A stretch of DNA of 64,000 bases, from positions 2,046,001 to 2,110,000 of the forward strand of contig OZ220479.1 in NCBI GenBank assembly GCA_965115885.1. Direction: 5' to 3'. Origin of the DNA: BD2-11 sp965115885. Its GTDB lineage: Bacteria; Gemmatimonadota; Gemmatimonadetes; Longimicrobiales; Gaopeijiaceae. Under the pieces are notes generated by a model. That model was not told where the DNA came from, ran no database searches, and was given only the letters and a program-made list of their open reading frames with translations. Below, piece after piece: positions 8,601 through 16,811 of this stretch; the first letter of the stretch is position 1, and every line of letters begins with the position of its first letter. The position numbers and the translations under genes are program-made.

Positions 8601-8780
8601 GCTCAGGGGAATCAGGGTGTTGGAGTCCGAGACGCGGCCGGTCACCGTTGCGGTGTTCTGGGCCGCCGCGCCGCCGGGCACCAGCAGGCACAGACACGCC
8701 AACAGGACCGGCGCGCTTCGCGCGGATCTCCGCGGATCCCTCCGCTTCGCGCATGGGATTCGCGGGCGGAACTCGATCAT
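5622..8780 (-). CDS. SusC/RagA-like TonB-dependent outer-membrane transporter
   Basis: 1052 residues from an ATG at 8780 with GAGGAGGT upstream. A signal peptide ends near GGAAAQ. A carboxypeptidase-regulatory-like domain follows (TVTGRVSDSNTLIPLSGVEI), then the plug (VVTGTAGEQQARSLGTTVGS, VRIRGAGSMVLSGQPLVYID, IIKGPAAATLYGTEASNG), then a long barrel with alternating aromatic strands. The protein ends in an aromatic residue (RVTW), as outer-membrane barrels do. It is paired with the SusD gene downstream. Energy would come from TonB-ExbBD, which is not in this window. Confidence 0.95.
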   Translation of the reverse strand: MIEFRPRIPCAKRRDPRRSARSAPVLLACLCLLVPGGAAAQNTATVTGRVSDSNTLIPLSGVEIRVQGAGINGVTNNDGRFVLLNVPMGDAVLTATMIGRRDAERAVAVTADPPTEVNFFLVEMAIDLDEIVVTGTAGEQQARSLGTTVGSLPVAETQEIAPRDNFETMLGGAVPGVNVAYGGGHVGGGNNVRIRGAGSMVLSGQPLVYIDGVRVNNGGPGDEGTLGVGTQSPASRLNDINPELIESLEIIKGPAAATLYGTEASNGVINIITKKGARGAPVFTLASKVGQNWYRDPKTHWPGSFYTCTGRGTDPCTPGEIVEVNVFQRDYEVHGLEHFQIGMPLGTVGTVSGGTDAIRYHFTAGWDFDEGPVPNNTNNRLDARANLNWLPREDLTVDLGFGTIRSELHTTTGRQPARVTGFHWSCPGGQCEIGTGTPNALDGPFRGYIAYLPDLYDELLDSGQKVYRSIYSLTATHRPLEWFTHRLVVGLDQVETNGFRLNRHSSGRVGISGRQGDKRLEFRNTDNFSFDYSGTLTYDPFGGLSLATSSGVQYYERSSEWLAGRGTRFAVPSLETISAGEVRETSDGFSSNKTVGMYVQEQVSWQNRIFLTGALRGDDNSAFGADYDFVVYPKMSASWVISEESALQGLDWLGSLRLRAAWGKAGQQPDQFAAVRLYTPEPGFQGSGGVTPLTIGNSDVQPEVGVETEVGFDAGLFGDRVGLEVTYYDQRRTNALISVPVKPSTGFPGSQLRNIGEIRNAGFELGLSVDAYQGPTVGFELGLSLHANRNEVLDLGGLDPIPVFGRNFTTGWTGQRHAVGFPLGSIFLPVVVSADIVGTGLAARATNVMCESGPIAAPGTRITRGGGPPVPCTSGETAPEVYRGSTVPTREMGFNATVSVLANTRFYVDFQYVGGHTMVDGITAGSHLFFRNTRAINEKTDPVFLGYDEIGEVNPTGVFDASQITMRSVSMSHTFSADMAARLGASRLNLTLSGQNLWRPWRAQSEAFGHPIVDSEIRDTGGTSTDPGGISAYTQDGFPMFKRFLATARVTW

Positions 8781-9287
8781 CGTGACCTCCTCGCGCAAGG
8801 AGTTCTCCCCATGGACGACTCCCGCGACAACGCGCGGATTTCGCGTGGGAGGGACCGGGCGACACGGGCAGACTAGAGTCGCCGTCCGGGAAAAGGCAAG
8901 GACGGATCCAGCCCGTTCTTCTCGGCTCTCCCCTCCCCCCTGCGCGGGCGGACCCGTCGAGCCGGGCGAGGCGAGACGGACGACCCCATGGCCGAAGAAA
9001 GCGACGAGCGCCGCCAAAGAAAAGGCGCGCGTGCCCGTAGACCGCGAACGGGTTCACGGGTCGCCGGAGCGAGGCACGAATCCGGGGCGCCGCTCCTCCC
9101 TGCGCTTCGCGCTTGCCCGGAACTGCGCAAGAAGCTCGGAGCGCAGGAATCGGACCAGCCTTCCGCCTCGGCGACGGGAAAGAGCCCGCGCCCGCCGACG
9201 ACCCGGGCGGTTCTTCTTGTTGCCCCGGCCACCCGTGCCTTATGGTAGGTTTTCCGGTCGCCTCTCCCCGCATGCGGAGCCAAGAAG
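8781..9287. promoter_or_regulatory. Divergent intergenic region between susC and a serine hydrolase gene
   Basis: About 500 bases without a convincing gene. It must hold the promoters of the susCD operon (minus) and the hydrolase gene (plus). GC content is high and no clear -35/-10 pair or conserved RNA could be picked by eye. Confidence 0.45.
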
Positions 9288-10796
9288 ATGTCGCACCGCC
9301 CGATCTCGTCCCTCGCCGTCCTCGCGATTCTGGCCGCCGGTTGCGCTCCGGCCGGAGACGCTCCCGAGTCGGTCGCCGAGGACCCCCGGGCGCATCTCCT
9401 CGCCCGCGCCGCCGAGCTCGAGTTGCCCGGAGAGTACGCGCTTCCGCCGGGGGACGCGCTGGCGCACTCGACGGCGGGCTTCGCCACCGTTCTTTGCGCG
9501 AACGCGTTCCTGTCCGGGCTGGATCCGGACTTCGCCGCCGAGCACACCGGCTTCTTCACCGCGCCCGCCGAATACCGCAGCGCGGTGACCGATCGGGTGG
9601 TGGACTACGAGAACCGGCGCGTGCACCTCACCCTCCCGGACGGCACGGTGCGCTCGGCCAAACTGCACGGAGACCAGGGATGCCTGGCCCTCCCCGTCGG
9701 TCGGGACGAACCGTACTACGAGCCGATCGAGGTGGTCTCGACGCTCCCGGACGCCGAAACCACGCCTTGGCCGCTGGGCGACCTGCTGCCCGACGAGCCT
9801 TTCCCCGCCGATGTGGACATGGACAAGGTCGCGCAGGCGGTGGAAGCCGCCTTCGCGCCTCCCGAGGCGCTGACCGCGGCCTTCGTGGTCACCCATCGGG
9901 GCCGTCTCCTGGCGGAGCGCTACCGCGAGGGCATCGACCACACCACGCCCCTGGAGAGCTGGTCCATGAACAAGAGCCTCACCGGCACGCTCATGGGCGT
10001 TCTGATCCAGAAGGGGGTCTACGACCTCTGGCAGCCGGCGCCCGTCCCCGAGTGGCAATCCGCGGGCGATCCGCGCCAGGCGATCCGCATCGGCGACATC
10101 ATGCGGATGTCCTCCGGGCTGCGCTGCCGCAACCTGGGCGATCCAGGAGACGATCCGGACATCGGATACCCCGACCACCTGTACCTCTACACGGGCACCG
10201 TCGATTCCTTCGAGTACGCCGCCGGCAAGGACCTGCAGTGGGAACCCAACACGGTGGGACGATACCGCAATTGCGATCCCGTGCTCGCGAACTACCTGAT
10301 CCGTCTGGGCGTCGAGGGGGAGTTGGGCGAGAACTATCATCGTTTTCCGCAACGACATCTCTTCGACAAGCTGGGGATGCGCAACTTCGTCGCGATGACC
10401 GATCCCTACGGCAACTTCCTCCTTCAAGGGTACGGGTTCGGCAGCGGGCGCGACTGGGCGCGACTCGGCAACCTCTACCTTCGGGACGGGGTCGTGGACG
10501 GCGAGCGCCTTCTCCCGGAGGGATACGTGGAGTACGCGTCCACGCTCGCGCCCGCTTGGGTGGCCGACGGACGCCCGATCTACGGAGGCGCCTTCTTCTG
10601 GGTGAACGGCGACGGCGGATTCCCCATCCCGCGCAGCGCCTTCCGCATGGCGGGAGCGGGGGGCCAGAGCACCGTCGTCATCCCCACGCACGACATGGTG
10701 GTGGTGCGCATCGGGCACTACACCGGCGCCGGACCGGGACGCCGTGCGCTCGACGAGGCGCTGCGCCTGCTGATGGAGGCGGTGCCGGAGAACTGA
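9288..10796 (+). CDS. Beta-lactamase-fold serine hydrolase lipoprotein (class C / BLAC family)
   Basis: 502 residues from an ATG at 9288. A lipobox (ILAAGC) ends the signal peptide. The catalytic SxxK motif is SMNKSLTG and the second motif YxN is seen as GRYRNCD. The third-motif area is GAGGQSTVVIP. An extra N-terminal region of about 190 residues precedes the hydrolase domain. Members of this family act as esterases, peptidases or amidases more often than as beta-lactamases. It stands alone on the plus strand and is probably anchored on a periplasmic face. Confidence 0.87.
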   Translation: MSHRPISSLAVLAILAAGCAPAGDAPESVAEDPRAHLLARAAELELPGEYALPPGDALAHSTAGFATVLCANAFLSGLDPDFAAEHTGFFTAPAEYRSAVTDRVVDYENRRVHLTLPDGTVRSAKLHGDQGCLALPVGRDEPYYEPIEVVSTLPDAETTPWPLGDLLPDEPFPADVDMDKVAQAVEAAFAPPEALTAAFVVTHRGRLLAERYREGIDHTTPLESWSMNKSLTGTLMGVLIQKGVYDLWQPAPVPEWQSAGDPRQAIRIGDIMRMSSGLRCRNLGDPGDDPDIGYPDHLYLYTGTVDSFEYAAGKDLQWEPNTVGRYRNCDPVLANYLIRLGVEGELGENYHRFPQRHLFDKLGMRNFVAMTDPYGNFLLQGYGFGSGRDWARLGNLYLRDGVVDGERLLPEGYVEYASTLAPAWVADGRPIYGGAFFWVNGDGGFPIPRSAFRMAGAGGQSTVVIPTHDMVVVRIGHYTGAGPGRRALDEALRLLMEAVPEN

Positions 10797-11062
10797 AGGC
10801 GCTGCGCCCCCGCAGGGCGCGCGTCCGGACGAGTCCGCGACCGACCTGCGCAGGAGATCCCGACGGCGTGCTCCGCTTCGAGCCCCGGCCGATCGGCGGC
10901 GGCGGGATCGTCTCTCGCTCTCGGCGGTCCGATGGGGTATTCTGGAGCGTTCGGGCCCCGGCCGGGGCGACGATTCACCGAGAGTCGGGGCGACCGCGAG
11001 CCCTCGAAACCGAAACGAAACGGCAAATGCACCCGGGAGCCGAGGCGAGCCCGGAGGGAGCG

Positions 11063-11509
11063 ATGCGAATGAGCGGAAAACTCGAGGCGATCTGGATCAA
11101 GCGGCAGCGGGGGGGGCGGATGAGCGCGGTGCCCGAGGCGACCGCGGAGGCGGGAGGCGGGCTCGCCGGGGACACGAATTTCGGGCGGACCCGGCGCCAG
11201 GTCACATTGATCGAGAAGGAGGTCTTCGACACGCTCGGCGCCGAACTCGGCCAGCCTGTCGATCCGGCGCTCAGGCGCGCCAACCTGATGGTGAGCGGGG
11301 TGAGTCTGGCCGACACCCGCGACCGCAAGATCCGCGTCGGCGACTGCGTGCTTCGGGTGCGCGGCGAGACCCGTCCCTGCACGCTCATGGAGGAACAGCT
11401 CGCCGGCCTGCGCGACGCTCTCGGTCCCGACTGGCGCGGAGGCGTCTTCTGCACGGTGCTGCGAGATGCGCGCATCCGGATCGGGGACGCGGTACGCTGG
11501 GAGGACTGA
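11063..11509 (+). CDS. MOSC domain protein
   Basis: 148 residues from an ATG at 11063, chosen because GGAGGGAG lies just upstream; a second in-frame ATG at 11069 is possible. The MOSC core is visible: NFGRTRRQVTLIEKEVFDTL, then RRANLMVSGVSLADTRDRKI, and the conserved cysteine in RVRGETRPCTLMEEQ. The family binds a metal-sulfur group or sulfur carried on that Cys, as in Moco sulfurases and YiiM-type reductases. The protein is a stand-alone domain. A perfect palindrome follows 18 bases after the stop. Confidence 0.85.
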   Translation: MRMSGKLEAIWIKRQRGGRMSAVPEATAEAGGGLAGDTNFGRTRRQVTLIEKEVFDTLGAELGQPVDPALRRANLMVSGVSLADTRDRKIRVGDCVLRVRGETRPCTLMEEQLAGLRDALGPDWRGGVFCTVLRDARIRIGDAVRWED

Positions 11510-11527
11510 ACGGCCTCGAGGACGAGG

Positions 11528-11555
11528 CTGCGGGTCCGGCGCGCCGGACCCGCAG
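11528..11555. terminator. Perfect 28-base palindrome after the MOSC gene
   Basis: Positions 11528-11541 are the exact reverse complement of 11542-11555. It lies 18 bases after the MOSC stop and before the mobile element. It probably forms a strong GC hairpin and may end transcription, although no U-run follows. It could equally be a protein-binding palindrome. Confidence 0.5.
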
Positions 11556-11727
11556 CGGGAGATTCGGGGGACTTCCGTCGAACGTCGCCGCGCCGACGGA
11601 CCTCGCGTGGGCGAGGGAAGCCGACGCGAATGGAAAGGCGCGGAGCTGGACCGGAAAATGCACCCGAGATCCCATCTTGTTGCCAAGGTTGATCTTACGA
11701 GAACATCAACCCGATTTCCCGCTGTTC

Positions 11728-11742
11728 GGTTCCCGCTGAACC
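11728..11742. other. Left palindromic core-like site of the element
   Basis: GGTTC and GAACC flank a 5-bp spacer, 4 bases downstream of the integrase stop codon. A 23-base block containing it (11720-11742) occurs inverted at the right end. The 9-base word TTCCCGCTG also occurs twice here in direct repeat (11716-11724 and 11730-11738). Placement next to the integrase 3' end is usual for attachment sites. Confidence 0.55.
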
Positions 11743-11746
11743 AGCC

Positions 11747-12907
11747 TTACCTGCGAGGCCTGCGACGGTTGTCGAGCGCCTCCCGGAGTTGCATCTCGTT
11801 GGTCTGCTGGTAGCAACGGAGCACGGTCTCGGCCTTCCTCCAGCCGCCGAGCTCGCAGAGCACCTTGAGCGGCAGGTCCATGAGATCGGAGGCGAACTTC
11901 CGCCTCAGCGAGTGCCAGCCCCTGCGGGGCTTCGGCTCCAGCCCGGCGAGCCTCTCGGCCCTGTCCCACCAACCATTCGTCAGCGACGAGCCCACGCACT
12001 CCGAGGGAGTCCGCAGGGCGGGCAACACCGGCGCGTCCCCGGCGCCCGAACGTCTCGCCGAGGCCTCCTCGAGAACGGACAGCGCTTCGGCGGTGACGGG
12101 CGTCGTGTGCTCGTGACCCGTCTTCTCGTGCTCGGCCCTCCACAGGATGGCTCGACCGTCGAAGTCGACGTCGGACCACCGGAGCTTGCGGATGGCCCCG
12201 ATGCGATGTCCCGTCTCATGCGCGAGCACGAGCGCGACCCGGAAGCGCCAGCCGACCTCCGCCGACACCCGGAGCAACGCTTGATACTCCTCCTCGGTCA
12301 GCACGACTCGCGTCGGATTCTTCTCCTTGGGCTTCCTGAGCCCCTTCAGCGGGTTCGAGACGAGGAGCGGGCGGCCCCGTTCGTCCTTCGATTTCGCGGC
12401 CCAGTTGAGCACCGCCATCAGGAACTTCAGGTCGTGCTCGACGGTGCAGTCCGACACCGGCCTGCCACTCCGTCCGACCCTGCCCGCCCTCCGTTCGCGG
12501 ATGAACCGATCCCAGTCCCGCCGGGAAAGGGTCTCCGGTTCGCGATCCCGTCCGAAGAACTCGAGGAACATCGCGGTGGCGACCCTGTCCTGGTACTGCG
12601 TTCGTTCGCCCTTGGTGGGCGTCACCTCCTCACCGTAGATGTCAAAAAGCGTCTCCAGGGTGAGCGGCTCGGGCTCGGCTTCGGCCTTGGCATACGTCTC
12701 CGGCCCGACGAATCCGGCGGCGAACTCGTCCGCCTGCCGCTTCGCCCGAACCCAGTCGCGATGCCCCAGCGACTGGCTCCGCCTACTCCCGTTCTCGCGC
12801 CACTCGATCTGGAACAGGCCGGTCTTGGGGTCGGGGAAAAGCCTGACCCGGTTCCGGCCCCATTCGCCGGCGCTGTATCCGCGCCGACCACGTTTCGTGC
12901 GTCCCAT
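11747..12907 (-). CDS. int: Tyrosine recombinase (integrase)
   Basis: 386 residues from an ATG at 12907 that overlaps the previous stop by one base; a GTG three bases upstream is also possible. An N-terminal basic segment and a SAM-like core-binding domain (about residues 70-170) precede the catalytic domain. The catalytic residues are visible: Arg in HETGHRIGAIRKLRW, His-x-x-Arg in GWHSLRRKFAS, the second His position replaced by Trp in LGGWRKAET, and the Tyr nucleophile in LRCYQQTNE. It should integrate and excise the element. It is the last gene of the long minus-strand operon and ends beside a palindromic site. Confidence 0.93.
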   Translation of the reverse strand: MGRTKRGRRGYSAGEWGRNRVRLFPDPKTGLFQIEWRENGSRRSQSLGHRDWVRAKRQADEFAAGFVGPETYAKAEAEPEPLTLETLFDIYGEEVTPTKGERTQYQDRVATAMFLEFFGRDREPETLSRRDWDRFIRERRAGRVGRSGRPVSDCTVEHDLKFLMAVLNWAAKSKDERGRPLLVSNPLKGLRKPKEKNPTRVVLTEEEYQALLRVSAEVGWRFRVALVLAHETGHRIGAIRKLRWSDVDFDGRAILWRAEHEKTGHEHTTPVTAEALSVLEEASARRSGAGDAPVLPALRTPSECVGSSLTNGWWDRAERLAGLEPKPRRGWHSLRRKFASDLMDLPLKVLCELGGWRKAETVLRCYQQTNEMQLREALDNRRRPRR

Positions 12908-13311
12908 CACTCGATTCCCCTCTCGATGATGGACCGCACGATCTGCCTGTTCGTAAGCTGGCGTCGCCGGGGCGTCCGCGCCAGGCGCGGCTCGGCGGTC
13001 GCCTTCCGGGGCAGGTGCCGACGCGCGATCCTGGGTGCGCCGGGCCGTCCGGCGTTCGGGATCTTGCCGCTGCGGACCAAGCGTCCGAGGTGATCGGCGG
13101 AGTAGCCGCTCTCGCGGGCGGCCTCGACGAGCGACAGGCCGGTCTCGTCGCGCTCCCGGAGCGTGGTCTCGAGTTCGTCGGCGCAGCGTTCGAGCGCGAC
13201 GGCGGGGGCGTCGGATCCGTAGCGGCGGAGCGCCTTGGCCCGACTTCGCCAGACGGCGGGCAGGCCCTCGGCGGATGCACGATCCGTCGCCGATCCGGTC
13301 CTCGAGCTCAA
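12907..13311 (-). CDS. Helix-turn-helix protein, candidate excisionase
   Basis: 134 residues from a TTG at 13311 that overlaps the stop of the preceding gene (TTGA). The middle region LSLVEAARESGYSADHLGRL followed by VRSGKIPNAGRPGAPRI has the MerR/Xis-type helix-turn-helix plus wing pattern. The C-terminus is rich in Arg. It is directly coupled to the integrase gene, so a recombination directionality factor is the likeliest role. The start is uncertain. Confidence 0.65.
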   Translation of the reverse strand: MSSRTGSATDRASAEGLPAVWRSRAKALRRYGSDAPAVALERCADELETTLRERDETGLSLVEAARESGYSADHLGRLVRSGKIPNAGRPGAPRIARRHLPRKATAEPRLARTPRRRQLTNRQIVRSIIERGIE

Positions 13312-13622
13312 GGCCAGTCGCCCTCGGCGTCCCTGCGGAGCGCGTCGGCGAGTTCGGGATCGACTTCGCCCCGGCGGATCGAGCGTTCGACGAGATCGAC
13401 GCGGCGTCCGAGATCAGCGAGTCCGGCGGCGCGCGCGACGGCGTAGACGGCGGCGGCGAAGGCGGCGAGCGCCAGGGTCAGGTGTAGCGCGAGCGGCACG
13501 CCGTGGCGGGCGACGATGGCCACCCAGTGCGGCGCGAGGTAGTCGAGGCGGGATCCGCCGATCAGCAGCGCCGACCCGGCGACGGCGGCGGTGAGCCCCG
13601 CGCTGATTCTCCAAGGTTGCAT
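13308..13622 (-). CDS. Small membrane protein of the element
   Basis: 104 residues from an ATG at 13622. Two hydrophobic stretches (about residues 8-22 and 38-65) precede a charged C-terminal tail (RRVDLVERSIRRGEVDPELA). It overlaps the HTH gene by 4 bases. No family is recognised. It may serve entry exclusion or the mating channel, but nothing in the sequence shows this. Confidence 0.6.
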   Translation of the reverse strand: MQPWRISAGLTAAVAGSALLIGGSRLDYLAPHWVAIVARHGVPLALHLTLALAAFAAAVYAVARAAGLADLGRRVDLVERSIRRGEVDPELADALRRDAEGDWP

Positions 13623-13641
13623 GTCGGGTCCTCCACAGGGT

Positions 13642-14535
13642 TCAGAGTTCGAGCGCGGCGGGATTGCGGTCGACCGGTCCCTTGAGCCAGGAGCTGCCTT
13701 CGCTTCCGCCGAGTTTCAGCCCGAGCGAGCGGATGCGCCGCTCGGCGACGGGCCCGTTGGCGTGCAGGGCGAACCCTGCGGCGGCCTTGGCCCGGATGGC
13801 GGCTTCGCGGTAGCTGCCGGAGACGACCTCGACGTTGACCCGACCGACGCGTCCGTCGGCGTCGGCGTACTCGATCTGGGCGTCCGGGTGGAGCACGCGC
13901 CCGTCGGCGTCGACGGGCAGACCGAGTTCGCGGGCGATGCGGAGCCGTTCGGCGTCGGCGGCGCGCTTGCCGCGCTTGCGTCGCGCGGTCTCGCTGGCGC
14001 GGGCGACGGTGCCCTTGAGTTCGGAGTCGAGGCGGACGCGCCGGACGGTGGCGCCCTGCTCATGCAAGCGTCGGCGTTCGCGCACGCAGGCGCGGTAGAC
14101 GGCGGTGTCGTGGGCGGCTTCGGAGGGGCGGCCGCGCGAGGGTCGGATCTTCTGTCGCGGACCCATCGCGCGCACGGCGTCGAGCTTGCGGACCTCGGCG
14201 ACGCCCCTGCGGGTGAGCCTGACGACCTTGAACGGGTTGCCCCTGGGTCCGACGGCGGTGGTTTCGGAGACGATGCCCTCCCGGATCCAGGCGTTGACGG
14301 CGCGCCGGGTCGTGTAGGGATGGCCGCCGAAGTGGGCGTCGGCGAGATCGCGGAACGAGACGGTTCCGTGGACGCCGACGTCGGCGAGCGCACTGGCGCA
14401 GCGCTCGGGGAAGGAGACGGACCCGCGCTCCCTGCTCGCGGCGTATTCTCGGCGATGGCCGTCCCGCATGCGGTTGCCGTTGCGGCTGTGTGGCGCGGCG
14501 GGGCGCGGGTCCGTCTCGATCCGTCGGTCGATCAT
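13642..14535 (-). CDS. Winged-helix protein with a possible nuclease-like C-terminal domain
   Basis: 297 residues from the ATG at 14535; a later ATG at residue 23 is possible, since AAGGAG lies too close to the first. Residues about 45-125 resemble a winged helix (VGVHGTVSFRDLADAHFGGH, FKVVRLTRRGVAEVRKLDAV). The C-terminal half contains PDAQIEYADADGRVGRVNVE followed by YREAAIRAKAAAGF. This is reminiscent of plasmid replication-relaxation proteins and of PD-(D/E)xK folds. It lies 31 bases after ardC in the transfer operon. The function is unproven; a DNA-processing role is a guess. Confidence 0.6.
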   Translation of the reverse strand: MIDRRIETDPRPAAPHSRNGNRMRDGHRREYAASRERGSVSFPERCASALADVGVHGTVSFRDLADAHFGGHPYTTRRAVNAWIREGIVSETTAVGPRGNPFKVVRLTRRGVAEVRKLDAVRAMGPRQKIRPSRGRPSEAAHDTAVYRACVRERRRLHEQGATVRRVRLDSELKGTVARASETARRKRGKRAADAERLRIARELGLPVDADGRVLHPDAQIEYADADGRVGRVNVEVVSGSYREAAIRAKAAAGFALHANGPVAERRIRSLGLKLGGSEGSSWLKGPVDRNPAALEL

Positions 14536-14566
14536 TCTCCTTGGGTTCTCGTCTCGATTCGTCGCT

Positions 14567-15619
14567 TCAGCGACTCGGGCCGAAGTTGCGCTCGGGGACC
14601 GGGATGCGCGCTGCGGGCGCGACGATCCGCCGGGGTCCCGGCGCGAGCGTGGGCTTGGGCGTGGGCGTGGGCGCTCGGGACGCGGCGACGGGTTCGCGTT
14701 CGGCCGCGCGTTCGCGGTGTCGCACGAGCACGAAGTCGGAGATCCTCTGCGCGTCGGCGGCGGCGCGCCGGATCTCGCGCGGGTCGTCCTCGAGGACCTG
14801 GATCCAGCCCTCGACGTACGCGGCGCCCCGGCTCGGGTCGTGGCCGACGCCGACGCGCTCGCCGGTCATCATCGCGCCGATCTCCGCGCGCAGCTCCTCG
14901 CGCGCGTAGTCGGGCGACCCGAACCCGTTCTCGATCCCCTGGACGAGCGTGTCGCGGTTCATGCGGTCCGGGTGGCCGGTGCTGTGGCCGAGTTCGTGGA
15001 GCGCCGTCTGGTAGTAGTGATTGGCGGAGGGGAACTGCCCACGCCGGGGCAGCACGATCTCGTCGCGCTCGACGTCGTAGCAGGCGCGGTCGCCGGCGAC
15101 GTGGCGGACACTCGCGGCGCCGTCGTCGAGCACCCGCTCGGCCTCTTGGTGGGTCTTCCAGAGCGGTTGGGTCGGAGCGTTCGAACGCTCGGGCAGACCG
15201 TCGGCCTGCGCGGCGTTGAAGACGGTGTACTGGCGGATGTGGGGGACGGCGAGCTTCTCGTGGCGGTAGAGGCGCTTGCCCTCGGCGTCCCTGCGGGGAC
15301 GGCCGCGCTCGTCGGTGACGGCGATCCTACGCTTGTCCTGGAACGAGAGGATGCGCGTGCCGCGTTCGCCCTTCCGGACCTGTCCGCCCCGGGCCTGGAT
15401 CTGGCGGTAGGTGCCCCAGCGCACGTCGTCGTAGCCGCGCTGCTGCTGGACGGCGGCGAGGTGCAGGCTGTTGCCGCCGCGGTACGCGCGGCCGGTGTCG
15501 ACGTTCGTGGGCAACACGCGCTCGCCCGGCCCCCAGGGCTTCTGCCAAGGCGCGGTGCCTTCGCGGATCTGGGCGACGATCGCGTCGGCGAACTTGCGGT
15601 GGTACTCGTCCGACTTCAT
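14567..15619 (-). CDS. ardC: ArdC-like antirestriction protein with zincin domain
   Basis: 350 residues from an ATG at 15619 overlapping the previous stop (ATGA). The N-terminal domain (YHRKFADAIVAQIREGTAPW, LPTNVDTGRAYRGGNSLHLA) is the ssDNA-binding ArdC domain. The C-terminal part has the zinc metalloprotease motif TALHELGHSTGHPDRMNRD with a downstream Glu in AREELRAEIGAMM. A Pro-rich tail follows. ArdC proteins protect incoming single-stranded conjugative DNA from host restriction, which fits this transfer operon. Confidence 0.9.
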   Translation of the reverse strand: MKSDEYHRKFADAIVAQIREGTAPWQKPWGPGERVLPTNVDTGRAYRGGNSLHLAAVQQQRGYDDVRWGTYRQIQARGGQVRKGERGTRILSFQDKRRIAVTDERGRPRRDAEGKRLYRHEKLAVPHIRQYTVFNAAQADGLPERSNAPTQPLWKTHQEAERVLDDGAASVRHVAGDRACYDVERDEIVLPRRGQFPSANHYYQTALHELGHSTGHPDRMNRDTLVQGIENGFGSPDYAREELRAEIGAMMTGERVGVGHDPSRGAAYVEGWIQVLEDDPREIRRAAADAQRISDFVLVRHRERAAEREPVAASRAPTPTPKPTLAPGPRRIVAPAARIPVPERNFGPSR

Positions 15620-15822
15620 CGCTCGTCCGCCTCGACGCCCGCTTGGCCGTGCGGGTCGTTCGCGGCGCGGCGGATCTCGTCCTCGGTCCCGACGTCCTCG
15701 GGGAAGAGGCCGTACTCCTCGGCCAAGCGGGCGGGGACCTCGAGCGTCTCGCCGCCGTCGCGCGCGAGTTCGCGGTCGAAGTCGTCGAGCGTACGGACGC
15801 GGACGATCCCGTCGTCGGTCAT
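15616..15822 (-). CDS. Small acidic protein between virB11 and ardC
   Basis: 68 residues from an ATG at 15822 with GAGGAGGTG upstream. It is strongly acidic (DDFDRELARDGGETLEVPAR and a Glu/Asp-rich tail). It overlaps both neighbours by 4 bases, which supports real translation. No family is recognised. Confidence 0.6.
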   Translation of the reverse strand: MTDDGIVRVRTLDDFDRELARDGGETLEVPARLAEEYGLFPEDVGTEDEIRRAANDPHGQAGVEADER

Positions 15823-16811
15823 GCGTTCACCTCCTCGGGTGCGTGGGCTTGCATCTCCTCGATCTCGACGGGCGCGGCGAGCCAGCGGCCCGTGGCCGCG
15901 TCGTGGCCGCGCACCTCGAGCGCCTCCTCGACGAACCGACGCCCGTCGCGGCGGGTCGTGTGGAGCACGAGCGCGACGGCGTCGACGACGCTGCGGCAGG
16001 TGACCTCCCAGGGCAGCGCGTCGGCGGCCTGCATCGCGCAGCTCGCGAGCCGCGAGAGCGCGGAGCGCGCGTCGTTGGCATGCACGGTCGTGAGCGAGCC
16101 GCCGTGGCCGGTGTTGAGCGCCTGCAACAGGTCGGCGGCTTCGGCGCCGCGCACCTCGCCGACGACGATGCGGTCGGGCCGATGACGGAGCGCGTGGCGC
16201 ACCAGGTCGCGGATCGAGACGGACGTCTCGGCGCCGACGGCCGCGGCCTCGAACCTGACGCAGTTGGCGCGTCCGATCGCGAGTTCGAGCGTGTCCTCGA
16301 TCGCTACGATCCGCGCGTCGGCCGGCAGCAGTTCGATCAGTGCGCCCAGCAGCGTCGTCTTGCCCGAGCCGGTGCCCCCGGAGACCAGCACGTTGCGGCC
16401 CGCCGCCAGCGCGGTCCGGGCGGCCTCGAGTGCCGCGCCGGGCAGCGAGCCCATGCGGACCAAGTCGTCGGCGGAGAACGCGCGGCCCCCGAACCGGCGG
16501 ATGGTGATGGCGATCTCGGGCGCGGCGGGCGGCGTACAGATCGCGACCCGCGACCCGTCGCCGAGCCGGGCGTCGAGCACCGGACTGGCGGCGGGATCGA
16601 GCCCGAGCGGGCGGGCGATGTGGATCGCCGCGCGGTGCAGCCACGCGGCGGTGAGCCCGGGCGCCTCGTGGGGCTCGAGCCGACCCCGGCGCTCGACCCA
16701 GACGTTGCCGGGTCCGTTGATCATGATCTCGGAGACCTCCGGGTCCTCGAGCGGTCCCTCGAGGCCGGGGAGGAACGGCTTCAGATGCCCGACGTCGCTC
16801 GCGCGCCTCAT
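15819..16811 (-). CDS. trbB: VirB11/TrbB-type transfer ATPase
   Basis: 330 residues from an ATG at 16811 overlapping the traG stop (ATGA). The N-terminal domain (DPEVSEIMINGPGNVWVERR) and the ATPase domain match VirB11 proteins. Walker A is SGGTGSGKTT, the Asp box is IVAIEDTLEL, Walker B and switch are IVVGEVRGAE, and the His box is GHGGSLTTVHAND. It should form a hexamer at the inner membrane that powers pilus assembly and DNA transfer. Confidence 0.94.
   Translation of the reverse strand: MRRASDVGHLKPFLPGLEGPLEDPEVSEIMINGPGNVWVERRGRLEPHEAPGLTAAWLHRAAIHIARPLGLDPAASPVLDARLGDGSRVAICTPPAAPEIAITIRRFGGRAFSADDLVRMGSLPGAALEAARTALAAGRNVLVSGGTGSGKTTLLGALIELLPADARIVAIEDTLELAIGRANCVRFEAAAVGAETSVSIRDLVRHALRHRPDRIVVGEVRGAEAADLLQALNTGHGGSLTTVHANDARSALSRLASCAMQAADALPWEVTCRSVVDAVALVLHTTRRDGRRFVEEALEVRGHDAATGRWLAAPVEIEEMQAHAPEEVNA

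Noticed and set aside
6000..8876. Long plus-strand open frame opposite the SusC gene
   Set aside because: Arg/Val/Asp-rich antisense shadow with no family features; the SusC gene on the other strand is certain.
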